Part shown: positions 1-6,705 of the stretch, in pieces
How positions within the stretch are numbered: position 1 is the first letter of the stretch
Layout: each line of letters begins with the position of its first letter
From: Treponema sp.
GTDB taxonomy: Bacteria; Spirochaetota; Spirochaetia; Treponematales; Treponemataceae
DNA: 8,801 bases
NCBI GenBank assembly: GCA_022510885.1
Contig: JAFLSP010000070.1
Coordinates: 1-8,801, forward strand
Reading direction: 5' to 3'
Program-made: the position numbers and the translations under genes
Notes under the pieces: generated by a model
Seen by the model: the letters and a program-made list of their open reading frames with translations, nothing else
The model's database searches: none
Told to the model about the DNA's origin: nothing

Positions 1-29
1 GTCGTCTCTGCCCGGACTTCGCAACCGCC

Positions 30-803
30 TCATGCCCAGGCGGGCAGGCCCGGGCAGTCCGTCAGGACCTCCGTGTGGTCGCTGAATACGGCGACGGTGT
101 GCTCCTCGTGGCAGCTCCATGAGCCGTCCGCGGTCAGAACCGTCCAGCCGGTCCGGTCGTCGAGCAGCACGTCCGCCGTGCCGAGGTTTATCATCGGCTC
201 GATGGCAAGCACCATGCCCGCCTGGATGCGCGGGTTCGCGCCGCCGTTCCACACGTTCGGCACGGACGGGTCTTCGTGCACGTCAAGTCCCACGCCGTGA
301 CCGCAGTATTCGTAGACCACGCCGTAGCCGTACTTGCCCTGCGCGACCTCGCTCACCGCAAGGGCGATGTCCTTGATGCGGTTGCCCTTGCGGCACGCCG
401 CGATGCCCGCCGCAAGGCTCTCGCGCGTCGCCTGCACGAGCCGCCGGTATTCGGGGCGGACGTTTCCCACCATGACCGTGTGCGTGGAGTCGCTGATGTA
501 GCCGTCAAGGTCGATGCCGATGTCGAGCGAGACCAAATCGCCGTCGCGCACGACCCGGTGCTTGGACGGCACGCCGTGAATCACCTCGTTGTTCACGCTG
601 ACGCAGGCCGCGCCGGGGAAGTCCTCGCGGTACCACGCCGGCTTCCCGCCGATTTTCTGTATGTACGCGACCACGAGGTCGTCAATCGCCTTGGTGGTCA
701 TGCCCGGATGAATCTGCGGAATCACCGCACGGAACAAGTCCGCGAGCGCATGGCACGAGCGGCGGATGCCGTCGATTTCTTTTTCGTTCTTCAAGCGAAT
801 CAT
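30..803 (-). CDS. map: Methionine aminopeptidase, type I
   Basis: Removes the initiator methionine from nascent proteins in the cytosol, using a dinuclear metal centre. With the start chosen here the protein has 257 residues, normal for a bacterial type I enzyme without an N-terminal zinc-finger extension. The five metal ligands of the pita-bread fold are visible: D94 (SLDIG), D105 (ISDSTHT), H169 (CGHGVG), E202 (AIEPM) and E234 (EEHTV). The substrate-binding histidines H77 (EVIHGVP) and H176 (DVHEDP) are also present. Two in-frame ATGs lie six bases apart, at 809 and 803. The GGAG at 816-813 is only 3 nt from the first but 9 nt from the second, and MIRLKNE is the usual start of this family, so I prefer 803. 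The J-domain gene ends 21 nt upstream on the same strand, so the two are probably co-transcribed. The family call is secure; only the start is open. Confidence 0.97.
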   Translation of the reverse strand: MIRLKNEKEIDGIRRSCHALADLFRAVIPQIHPGMTTKAIDDLVVAYIQKIGGKPAWYREDFPGAACVSVNNEVIHGVPSKHRVVRDGDLVSLDIGIDLDGYISDSTHTVMVGNVRPEYRRLVQATRESLAAGIAACRKGNRIKDIALAVSEVAQGKYGYGVVYEYCGHGVGLDVHEDPSVPNVWNGGANPRIQAGMVLAIEPMINLGTADVLLDDRTGWTVLTADGSWSCHEEHTVAVFSDHTEVLTDCPGLPAWA

Positions 804-812
804 AGTCATAGA

Positions 813-816
813 CTCC
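813..816 (-). promoter_or_regulatory. Ribosome binding site of map
   Basis: GGAG within an A-rich run (AAAAAAAGGAGTC on the minus strand), lying between the J-domain gene stop and map. Its distance favours the second of the two ATGs (9 nt) over the first (3 nt). Confidence 0.7.
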
Positions 817-824
817 TTTTTTTG

Positions 825-1583
825 CTATCCCGCAAGCCGCACCGCCGCTTCCTCGCACTGACGCGCGGTGCGCTCGTCGCCGAGCCTGCGGTACGCGCCG
901 CCCATCTTGCGCAGAAAAAAAGCGTCGTCCCGACTGCCGAAGCCCAGCTCAAGCGCGCGCTCCCAGCTGTCGAGCGCAAGTTCGTCGTTCACGCTGCCTT
1001 CCATGCGATGCCGAAGCAGGTCACGCGCCAAGTCCATCACCTCGGGGAAGAAAAGGCGGAAATACTCATAGCGGCGTTCCATACGGATAATCTGCTCAAG
1101 CAGCACGAAGGCGTCGTAATACGCGCCGCGCAAGACCAGCTCCTCGGCAAGGATGAAGCCGTAGTCCATGAAGTCCTCGCGCGTGAACCACTTTGCCAGC
1201 CGAAAGCCCGCGCGCGTCATGCTCATGCGCGTGAATTCCGCCACGGCATCGTCCTCGCGCCCGTGCATTAAGTCGAAGAAAATCAGCTTGGCGCGGCTCT
1301 CCTCATCCTGCCGCGCGAGAAGCCAGGTTCGGTAGTCAAAGGAACTGCCCGAATGCCGCGCGTGCGTATGGCGGCGCGTGAAGTACGCCTCGTCGAACAG
1401 CGAACGTTGCCGCGCGTCGGAAAGCGTCTCATACGCCCGCACGAGCCGCTGGAATTCGCGCGTCGTATCCTCACGGCGCGATGCGTCGGGGTGCAGTCGC
1501 TTTGCCTTCGCGCGGTAGGCGCGCCGGATTTCCGCCGCAGTCGCGTCGGGACGCACGCCCAGAATGCCGTAACAGTCTTCCAA
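825..1583 (-). CDS. J-domain (DnaJ-like) protein with long non-canonical C-terminal region
   Basis: Probably a co-chaperone that stimulates the ATPase of a DnaK-type Hsp70. The J domain fills residues 1-66 (start EDCYGILGVRPDATAAEIRRAYR) and has the essential HPD motif at residues 31-33. The Gly/Phe region, the CxxCxGxG zinc repeats and the client-binding domain of true DnaJ are all absent. Instead, about 185 residues follow that are mostly helical and rich in aromatic and charged residues. Around residues 200-252 there is a TPR-like segment (SWERALELGFGSRDDAFFLRKMGGAYRRLG). I know similar map-adjacent J proteins only vaguely, from treponemes. The start is uncertain. The frame is open up to a GTG at 1652, but a good promoter lies inside that extension, and the J domain begins exactly at the TTG at 1583, so I chose TTG. 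No Shine-Dalgarno precedes either start. The stop is 21 nt before map. Confidence 0.85.
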   Translation of the reverse strand: MEDCYGILGVRPDATAAEIRRAYRAKAKRLHPDASRREDTTREFQRLVRAYETLSDARQRSLFDEAYFTRRHTHARHSGSSFDYRTWLLARQDEESRAKLIFFDLMHGREDDAVAEFTRMSMTRAGFRLAKWFTREDFMDYGFILAEELVLRGAYYDAFVLLEQIIRMERRYEYFRLFFPEVMDLARDLLRHRMEGSVNDELALDSWERALELGFGSRDDAFFLRKMGGAYRRLGDERTARQCEEAAVRLAG

Positions 1584-1591
1584 AGTACGCC

Positions 1592-1620
1592 ATTGTAGAA
1601 TTTTTCCGCCGTTTGGGCAA
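1592..1620 (-). promoter_or_regulatory. Sigma70-type promoter for J-domain gene and map
   Basis: Reading the minus strand: TTGCCC at 1620-1615, a 17-nt spacer, then TACAAT at 1597-1592. The predicted transcription start is near 1585, only two or so bases before the TTG proposed as the start of the J-domain gene, so the mRNA would be nearly leaderless. The call rests on sequence match only. Confidence 0.6.
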
Positions 1621-1627
1621 TCGCAAA

Positions 1628-1650
1628 GCGGACATATTGCACATATCCGC
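1628..1650. promoter_or_regulatory. Imperfect dyad, candidate operator between divergent promoters
   Basis: A 23-nt imperfect palindrome with perfect outer arms GCGGA and TCCGC and 8 of 11 base pairs matched, centred at 1639. It covers the -35 box of the gltA promoter and ends 7 nt from the -35 box of the J-domain/map promoter. A repressor bound here would block gltA and could affect both directions. I do not recognise the motif as belonging to a known regulator family, and no regulator gene lies in the window. Confidence 0.35.
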
Positions 1651-1665
1651 ACAAAATCGTATCAT
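1637..1665 (+). promoter_or_regulatory. Sigma70-type promoter for gltA
   Basis: TTGCAC at 1637-1642, a 17-nt spacer, then TATCAT at 1660-1665, in the only AT-richer stretch of this part of the window. The predicted transcription start is near 1672, leaving a 5' leader of about 40 nt before the GTG start of citrate synthase. Confidence 0.6.
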
Positions 1666-1713
1666 TACGGAACGGCGGCGGACGCTGCCTATCTGCATTC
1701 TGACGAGGTATCC

Positions 1714-3069
1714 GTGGCACAGAGCGAAAACGAACTGCTGAAAAGACTCGCCGACATCGCGTTGGACAACGACCCCATTCAGGCCGACCTGTACGCCAAA
1801 TACGACGTGAAGCGCGGACTGCGCAACGCGAACGGCACGGGCGTGCTCGTGGGGCTGACGCGCATCGGCGACGTGGTGGGCTACGAAATCGAGGGCGGCA
1901 GGAAAGTCGCCGTTCCCGGGAAGCTCCTGTACCGCGGCTACGACGTGGCGGACCTCATCCGCGACGCGGAGGCGAACGGGCAGCACGGCTACGAGCAGTG
2001 CGTGTACCTCCTGCTGTTCGGCAAGCTCCCCACGCAGGCGGAGCTGGACGAATTCAAGCAGCTGCTCGGCGAGATGCGCAACCTGCCGCAGAACTTCACC
2101 GAGGACATGATTATGAAGGCGCCGAGCCGCGACATCATGAACAAGCTCGCGCGCGGCGTGCTCGCCTCCTACTCCTACGACGCAGACCCCGAGGACCGCG
2201 GCATCCGCACCATCCTGCGGCAGTGCCTTGAGCTGGTCGCGCGCTTCGGCACGCTGGTCGCCTACGCATACCAGGCGAAGCGGCGCTTCTTCGACGGCAA
2301 GTCGATGTACATCCACAACCCCTCGCCCGAGCTATCCACGGCGGAGAACCTGCTGCGCCTCATCCGCAGCGACAAGTCGTACACGCCGCTTGAGGCGGGC
2401 ATCCTCGACCTCGCGCTCATCCTGCACGCGGAGCACGGCGGCGGCAACAACTCCTCGCTCACCGTGCACGTCGTCTCCTCGGCGGACACCGACACCTATT
2501 CCGCCGTGGGCGCGGCGGTCGGCTCGCTCAAGGGGCGGCGGCACGGCGGCGCGAACATCCGCGTGATGGAGATGATGGACGACATCAAGGCGAACGTGCG
2601 CGACTGGTCGAGCGAGAGCGAAATCCGCTCCTACCTGCTGAAAATCGCGCGCAAGGAGGCCTTTGACCGCACGGGGCTGATTTACGGGCTGGGCCACGCC
2701 GTCTACACGATAAACGACCCGCGCGCCACGATACTGCGCGACCGCGCGGAAATCCTCGCCCGGGAGAAAGGCCTGCTCGACGAATTCAACCTGCACCGCA
2801 TCATCGAGCGCGTCGCGCCCTCCGTGGTCTACGAGCTGCACGGCGAGGGCAAGCGCATCTGCGCGAACGTGGACTTCTACTCCGGCTTCGTCTACCAGAT
2901 GCTCAACATCCCGCGCGAGCTGTTCACGCCCGTGTTCGCCGTCTCGCGCATCGCCGGCTGGAGCGCACATCGTATTGAAGAAATCGTCGCGGGAAGCCGC
3001 ATCTACCGCCCCGCGTACAAGAACGTGGGCGAGCAGCGCGACTACGTTCCGATTGCCGAGCGCGCATGA
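1714..3069 (+). CDS. gltA: Citrate synthase (Si type, citrate/2-methylcitrate synthase family)
   Basis: Condenses oxaloacetate with acetyl-CoA to citrate and CoA. In an anaerobe this usually feeds 2-oxoglutarate and glutamate synthesis rather than a full TCA cycle. At 451 residues the protein is typical of the longer form found in anaerobes. The catalytic triad is visible: H241 (LHAEHGGGN), H328 (GLGHAVY) and D387 (NVDFYSG). RHGGAN at 276-281, DPRAT at 335-339 and the substrate-contacting GWSAHR at 415-420 are also present. GLGHAVYT replaces the GFGHRVYK of the E. coli-type enzyme, a variation I associate with clostridial and spirochaetal homologues. The start is GTG, with GAGG at 1705-1708 five bases upstream. 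The stop overlaps the next gene (ATGA). A 2-methylcitrate synthase role cannot be excluded from sequence alone, but no propionate genes are nearby. Confidence 0.93.
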   Translation: MAQSENELLKRLADIALDNDPIQADLYAKYDVKRGLRNANGTGVLVGLTRIGDVVGYEIEGGRKVAVPGKLLYRGYDVADLIRDAEANGQHGYEQCVYLLLFGKLPTQAELDEFKQLLGEMRNLPQNFTEDMIMKAPSRDIMNKLARGVLASYSYDADPEDRGIRTILRQCLELVARFGTLVAYAYQAKRRFFDGKSMYIHNPSPELSTAENLLRLIRSDKSYTPLEAGILDLALILHAEHGGGNNSSLTVHVVSSADTDTYSAVGAAVGSLKGRRHGGANIRVMEMMDDIKANVRDWSSESEIRSYLLKIARKEAFDRTGLIYGLGHAVYTINDPRATILRDRAEILAREKGLLDEFNLHRIIERVAPSVVYELHGEGKRICANVDFYSGFVYQMLNIPRELFTPVFAVSRIAGWSAHRIEEIVAGSRIYRPAYKNVGEQRDYVPIAERA

Positions 3070-3857
3070 TGGAGCGCATCGACCGAATCCTCGCGCACCA
3101 CGGCTACGGCTCACGCAAGGACGTGAAAAAACTGCTGCGCACCGCCTGCGTCACGCGGAACGGGGAGCGGATTCTTGACCCCGCCACGCGCATCGACCCC
3201 GAAGCGGACGCGCTCGCCGTTGACGGCACGCCCCTCACGCTGCGCCGCGACCTCTACCTGATGATGCACAAATGCGCGGACGTGGTGTGCGCCAACCGCG
3301 ACGGCGAGCACCGCACCGTGTTCGACCTGCTTGCCCCCGAGCTGCGCCGCACCTTCTTCGGCAGCGCGCTGCACCACGTGGGCAGGCTCGACATCGACAC
3401 GGAGGGGCTGCTCATCCTGACCTCGGACGGCGCGCTCACGCACCGGCTCATCTCGCCCAAATCGCACATCGCCAAGACCTACGCCGTCCGCCTGCGCGAC
3501 ACGCCGGACGAGACCGCACGGACAACATACACCGCGCAATTTGCGCAGGGACTGCACGTCGCGCCTGAAGGCAATGCGCCCGCGTTCGACGCACAAAGCG
3601 CGACGCTCGCCTGGCTGTGCGACGGCGCGGACATAGACGAGACGACCGCGCGGAACGCCGCCGGCTGCGACTGCCTGCTCACGCTGCACGAGGGCAAGTT
3701 CCACCAGGTGAAGCGGATGTTCGCGGCGGTCGGGAACGAGGTGGTCTACCTCAAGCGCGTGGCGGTGGGCGCGCTCAAACTGGACGCGGCGCTCGCGCCG
3801 GGCGAGTACCGCGAGCTGACGGACGACGAGCTTTCGCAACTGCAAACGGAGTCATAA
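3066..3857 (+). CDS. rsuA: 16S rRNA pseudouridine synthase, RsuA type
   Basis: Isomerises a uridine in rRNA to pseudouridine. The C-terminal signature EGKFHQVKRMFAAVGN (209-224), followed by LAPGEYRELTDDEL, is that of RsuA (E. coli U516 of 16S rRNA) rather than RluB or RluF. The N-terminal S4 RNA-binding domain covers about residues 1-55 (RIDRILAHHGYGSRKDVKKLLR). The catalytic core has GRLDIDTEGLLIL with catalytic D109, and KTYAV at 137-141 supplies the conserved tyrosine. Motif I reads MMHKCADVV, where most relatives have NKP; this is a mild variant. The length is 263 residues, about 30 more than E. coli RsuA. The start ATGATGG overlaps the gltA stop by 4 nt and no strong Shine-Dalgarno is seen, so translational coupling is likely; a second ATG at 3069 is an equally plausible start. 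Confidence 0.88.
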   Translation: MMERIDRILAHHGYGSRKDVKKLLRTACVTRNGERILDPATRIDPEADALAVDGTPLTLRRDLYLMMHKCADVVCANRDGEHRTVFDLLAPELRRTFFGSALHHVGRLDIDTEGLLILTSDGALTHRLISPKSHIAKTYAVRLRDTPDETARTTYTAQFAQGLHVAPEGNAPAFDAQSATLAWLCDGADIDETTARNAAGCDCLLTLHEGKFHQVKRMFAAVGNEVVYLKRVAVGALKLDAALAPGEYRELTDDELSQLQTES

Positions 3858-3900
3858 GACATCCGCAAGAAAGCGGAGAAAACGCTGCATACACGAAAAA

Positions 3901-3905
3901 AGGAG
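3901..3905 (+). promoter_or_regulatory. Ribosome binding site of thrH
   Basis: AGGAG within AAAAAAGGAG, 6 nt before the ATG at 3912. It is the best Shine-Dalgarno in the window. It lets thrH be translated independently of the upstream rsuA, which ends 54 nt earlier. Confidence 0.8.
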
Positions 3906-3911
3906 CATGAT

Positions 3912-4517
3912 ATGTACATTACCTGCCTTGACCTTGAGGGCGTGCTGGTGCCGGAGATTTGGATTGCGTTCAGCGAAGCGAGCGGCATCCCCGAACTGAA
4001 GCGGACGACCCGCGACGAGCCGGACTACGACAAACTGATGACCTGGCGGCTCGGCATCTTGCGCGAGCGCGGACTGGGACTGCGCGAGATACAGGCGGTC
4101 ATCGAAAAAATCGACCCGCTCCCCGGCGCGAAGGATTTTCTGGACAGCCTGCGCGCGGAGTGCCAGACCGTCATCATCAGCGACACGTTCACGCAGTTCG
4201 CCGCCCCGCTCATGAAGAAGCTCGGCATGCCCACGATTTTCTGCAACGAGCTGACCGTCGCCCCCGACGGGACGATTACCGGCCACCGCATGCGCGTCGC
4301 CCAGTCCAAGCTGACCACCGTCCGCGCCTTGCAGTCGATGGGCTACCAGACAATCGCAAGCGGAGACAGCTACAACGACCTTGCCATGATTGAGGCGAGC
4401 GCGGCGGGCTTCCTGTTCCGCACGACCGATGCCATCAAAGCCGCGCATCCCGACCTGCCAGCGTTTACCGAATACGCAGACTTGCTCGACGCCATCCGCG
4501 CGCAGTTGAGAAAATAA
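3912..4517 (+). CDS. thrH: Phosphoserine phosphatase / homoserine phosphotransferase ThrH (HAD family)
   Basis: A HAD-family enzyme of serine and threonine metabolism. Characterised ThrH from Pseudomonas dephosphorylates phosphoserine and can transfer the phosphate to homoserine. The start MYITCLDLEGVLVPEIWIAF is close to the Pseudomonas protein and contains motif I, with nucleophile D7 and acid/base E9 (DLEGV rather than the DxDxT of most HADs). The cap region includes TTRDEPDYDKLM. Motif II is S90-D91-T92, the motif III lysine is probably K133, and motif IV is GDSYND (151-156) binding Mg2+. The length is 201 residues, normal for the family. It follows gltA and rsuA on the same strand and may share their transcript. 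Whether it acts mainly in serine synthesis, threonine synthesis or both cannot be read from sequence, since no other ser or thr genes are in view. Confidence 0.93.
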   Translation: MYITCLDLEGVLVPEIWIAFSEASGIPELKRTTRDEPDYDKLMTWRLGILRERGLGLREIQAVIEKIDPLPGAKDFLDSLRAECQTVIISDTFTQFAAPLMKKLGMPTIFCNELTVAPDGTITGHRMRVAQSKLTTVRALQSMGYQTIASGDSYNDLAMIEASAAGFLFRTTDAIKAAHPDLPAFTEYADLLDAIRAQLRK

Positions 4518-4525
4518 GCGCACAA

Positions 4526-4539
4526 CCGCCTGGAGGCGG
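4526..4539. terminator. Small hairpin in the convergent gap, weak terminator candidate
   Basis: CCGCC, loop TGGA, GGCGG: a 5-bp GC stem between the converging ends of thrH (4517) and the ASKHA gene (4569). A second, 4-bp stem (AGCG/CGCT) follows at 4541-4553. No run of U follows on the plus strand. On the minus strand the hairpin is followed by TTGTGCGCTTATTTT, only loosely T-rich. Its position suits a two-way terminator, but the structure is weak. Confidence 0.3.
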
Positions 4540-4568
4540 GAGCGAAGACCGCTTCTGGAGAACACACG

Positions 4569-5930
4569 CTAAAAATCCAGCGCGTGCAGAAACCGTGTCT
4601 GAAAGTCGGGGATGGCGGCGAGGTTGAGGCTGCGGGAGGCGGCTGCCAGCGCGGCGCATTTCTGACGCAGGCCCGGGGAGAACAGCAGGGCGGTCGCGCC
4701 GGAGAGGGCGGCGTTGCCAAGCCGCACGGTGCGCTCAGTCAGCGGCGGGGGAAGCAGGCCGATGGCGGCGGCGGATTCGAGCGGAAGTTCAGTGCCGAAC
4801 GCGCCGGCAAGGCAGAGCGTGGGAAGCGACGGCGACATTCCAAGCAGATAGTCAAGCCCCGTCCGCACGGCGGATTTCGCCAGCTGCACGTTGCGCACGT
4901 CCGCCTGCGTCAGCCGCACGTCGTCCGCGAGCATGACGGCGCGCGTTTCCTCGTCCTGCTGCCCGCACAGCATACCCGACCCGTCCATCCAGCCGAGCGC
5001 GCGCAGGGCGGCGACCGCGCTCACCAGCCCCGACCCGCAGATGCCCCGTGCCCTTCCGCCGCCGATGACGCGGCAGGCAAGCGCGCCGTCCGTGTCCTGC
5101 ACCAGGTCGATTGCGCCAGCGACCGCGCTCATGCCGCAGGAGATGTTCGCCGCCTCGAACGCGGGGCCGGCCGCGCATGAGGTGCAGAGAATCCGGCTGC
5201 GGTAGCGGGGCGTCTCCGGCACGTACAGGGCAAGCTCGCTGTTCGTGCCGATGTCGGCGAGCAGGAGCGGCGCGGCGGACGACATCTCGGCGGGGACGGG
5301 AAAGCCCGCCGCAAGCATGGCGCACACCGTGTCCGCGCCCACGAAGGCGCTCACGCAGGGCGGCAGGTACACGTCCGTCCCGTCCGCGACGACGCTCGCG
5401 CCAAGGGCAGTGCGCCCGGATTCGCCCGGCATTGCCCTGCCCCCGGCCGTTCCCGCGCGCACGTCGCCCCAGGCCGCCGTCATGCCGAACAGGGAGGCTG
5501 GCCTGAACGGCGCGGCGGCGAGCGGGGCGACCGGCACGCCGCACGCGAGGCTGAGCATCGCCGTGTTGCCCGTGACGACGATGCGCGAGACGACGGGGCT
5601 GATGCCGCGCGGCAACTGTGCCTGCGCCATGCGCAGCGCGCGCGCGAACAGCGTCTCCAGCTGCGCCACAATCGCCCCGTGCAGGTCGGCCGCGCCGTGC
5701 GGGCTCTGCGCCGCATGGGCAATGCGGCTGACAACATCGCTTCCGAACCGCGCCTGCCGGTTCTGCTCCGCCACGGTCGCCAGCAACGCGCGCGCGCGCA
5801 ACGACCATGCGCCCACCACGACGGTAGTCGTTCCCACGTCCACCGCAAGACCGACGTGCGAAAGCGGACAGTCCTCGGGCGGCTCGGGAATCGGAAGCGG
5901 CGTTTGTATGGGGGGAACGCCCGCGCTCAC
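4569..5930 (-). CDS. ASKHA-domain protein, RACo/RamA-like (DUF4445), without ferredoxin domain
   Basis: Resembles the ATPase part of reductive activators of corrinoid proteins (RACo, RamA), which use ATP to re-reduce inactivated Co(II) corrinoid in methyltransferases. Family motifs in order: phosphate-1 loop GLAVDVGTTTVVV (27-39), RFGSDVVSRI (61-70), VVTGNTAM (118-125), PPCVSAFVGADTV (190-202), LLLADIGTNSE (222-232), SCAAGPAFEAANISCGM (251-267), GICGSGLVSAV (297-307), QLAKSAVRTGLDYLL (349-363) and LAGAFG (374-379). RACo proteins usually exceed 600 residues and begin with a [2Fe-2S] ferredoxin domain. This one has 453 residues and only a 25-residue proline-rich leader, with a single cysteine (C21) before the ASKHA core. 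Translation starts at GTG within GTGA, overlapping the thioesterase stop by 4 nt, so the two are coupled. No corrinoid methyltransferase is in the window, so the substrate is unknown. The family is clear; the function is inference. Confidence 0.85.
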   Translation of the reverse strand: MSAGVPPIQTPLPIPEPPEDCPLSHVGLAVDVGTTTVVVGAWSLRARALLATVAEQNRQARFGSDVVSRIAHAAQSPHGAADLHGAIVAQLETLFARALRMAQAQLPRGISPVVSRIVVTGNTAMLSLACGVPVAPLAAAPFRPASLFGMTAAWGDVRAGTAGGRAMPGESGRTALGASVVADGTDVYLPPCVSAFVGADTVCAMLAAGFPVPAEMSSAAPLLLADIGTNSELALYVPETPRYRSRILCTSCAAGPAFEAANISCGMSAVAGAIDLVQDTDGALACRVIGGGRARGICGSGLVSAVAALRALGWMDGSGMLCGQQDEETRAVMLADDVRLTQADVRNVQLAKSAVRTGLDYLLGMSPSLPTLCLAGAFGTELPLESAAAIGLLPPPLTERTVRLGNAALSGATALLFSPGLRQKCAALAAASRSLNLAAIPDFQTRFLHALDF

Positions 5931-6685
5931 TGCCAGTACAGCTCGCTTTCGAACGACGTGCCGCTTTCCGTCCTGCCGACCACGGTCAGTTTTCGTGCCG
6001 CCTCGTCGATATGCCCGAACACGCGCAGCACCTCGCCGAGCTTCGCCTCCTTCGCGTAGTTCAGGCGGAAGTCGGTGAAGGTCCGCTCCCGCACCGACTC
6101 GGGCAGCGCGTCCGCCACGAACGCGCCGTAGCGCGCGTTGTTCACGTGCCCGTTCCCGTCGATGTCGCTGTACAGAATCGTGCGCTCGTACAGCAGGTCA
6201 AGCGTCTCCGGCACGGCGATTTTCCCGTACCTGAGGCAGTCGTGCTCCTTCTGCGTCTCCACGCCCGGGCGCAGGTCGAATTTCTTGGTGGGCAGGATGC
6301 GGTGCGCCAGCGGGTCAACCAGCAGCCAGGAGCTGATGCCCGTCACGAGCGGCGTCCCGTCGTCCGCGGTCAGCTCGTAGGCGCGCACCAGCTGGAGCGG
6401 CTCGGCCTTCTCCTCATAGGTGGTGAACAGGTAGCGCTCGTTCTCGTATGGCATACGGTGGAAGCGGTACGCCACGCGGGAGACGAGGCAGGCGTAGCCG
6501 TTCGCGGTGAGCGTGTCGCGGTCAAGCCCGCGCAGCGCGTAGTCCTCCACCGCCATGTCGGACGAGACCCTGAGCAGCTCGTACAGGCCCATCCGCTTGC
6601 CGCTGTCCGCCGCGCAGAACTGCACTTTCTGCTCGCTGCGGAACGTGATTCCGTCTTCCTCGTGCCACCGCCGGTAGTGTTCCAT
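5927..6685 (-). CDS. Acyl-[acyl carrier protein] thioesterase (FatA/FatB-like)
   Basis: Hydrolyses acyl-ACP to free fatty acid, ending or diverting fatty-acid synthesis in the cytosol. The protein has 252 residues, the size of the bacterial PF01643 double-hotdog enzymes. The first hotdog runs from about residue 15 to 135 (VQFCAADSGKRMGLYELLRVSSDMA). The second begins near 165 and carries the signature YSDIDGNGHVNNARY (172-186), which matches the plant D-x-N-x-H-V-N-N active-site segment, with N178 and H180 as catalytic residues. FRLNYAKEAKLGE (206-218) supplies the likely catalytic E213. The ATG at 6685 is preceded by GGAG at 6700-6697, an 11-nt gap that is slightly long. It lies 71 nt downstream of uvrB on the same strand and overlaps the ASKHA gene by 4 nt. 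I see no convincing promoter in the gap, so uvrB read-through probably expresses it. Chain-length preference cannot be inferred. Confidence 0.92.
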   Translation of the reverse strand: MEHYRRWHEEDGITFRSEQKVQFCAADSGKRMGLYELLRVSSDMAVEDYALRGLDRDTLTANGYACLVSRVAYRFHRMPYENERYLFTTYEEKAEPLQLVRAYELTADDGTPLVTGISSWLLVDPLAHRILPTKKFDLRPGVETQKEHDCLRYGKIAVPETLDLLYERTILYSDIDGNGHVNNARYGAFVADALPESVRERTFTDFRLNYAKEAKLGEVLRVFGHIDEAARKLTVVGRTESGTSFESELYWQ

Positions 6686-6700
6686 GATTCATTTCGCTCC
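6670..6700. repeat. Imperfect direct repeat, copy at thioesterase start
   Basis: 31 nt covering the Shine-Dalgarno, start codon and first codons of the thioesterase gene. It matches 6738-6768 at 25 of 31 positions, including a 14-nt identical core (TGTTCCATGATTCA on the plus strand, at 6678-6691). Confidence 0.6.
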
Positions 6701-6705
6701 TTTTC

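Noticed and set aside
276..1271. A 331-codon plus-strand frame across map and the J-domain gene
   Set aside because: It is antisense to two recognisable genes, compositionally biased and lacking a ribosome binding site; the same applies to the long minus-strand frames opposite gltA and rsuA.
1584..1652. N-terminal extension of the J protein from GTG at 1652, with four closely spaced cysteines (CAICPLCDC) resembling a metal-binding knot
   Set aside because: The stretch contains a good promoter for the same gene, has no Shine-Dalgarno before the GTG, and the J domain normally starts right at its first helix. It would be revived by peptides from this region.
3862..3877. Hairpin TCCGC-AAGAAA-GCGGA between rsuA and thrH as a terminator
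   Set aside because: The stem is only 5 bp and is followed by GAAAACGC rather than a T run, so it is too weak to call.
4518..4568. Possible small RNA in the convergent gap
   Set aside because: Only 51 nt, with no promoter-like boxes and only weak hairpins.
5787..5799. CG dinucleotide run (six units) early in the ASKHA gene as a phase-variation tract
   Set aside because: It encodes ordinary Arg/Ala codons in a GC-rich gene and is too short to expect high-frequency slippage.
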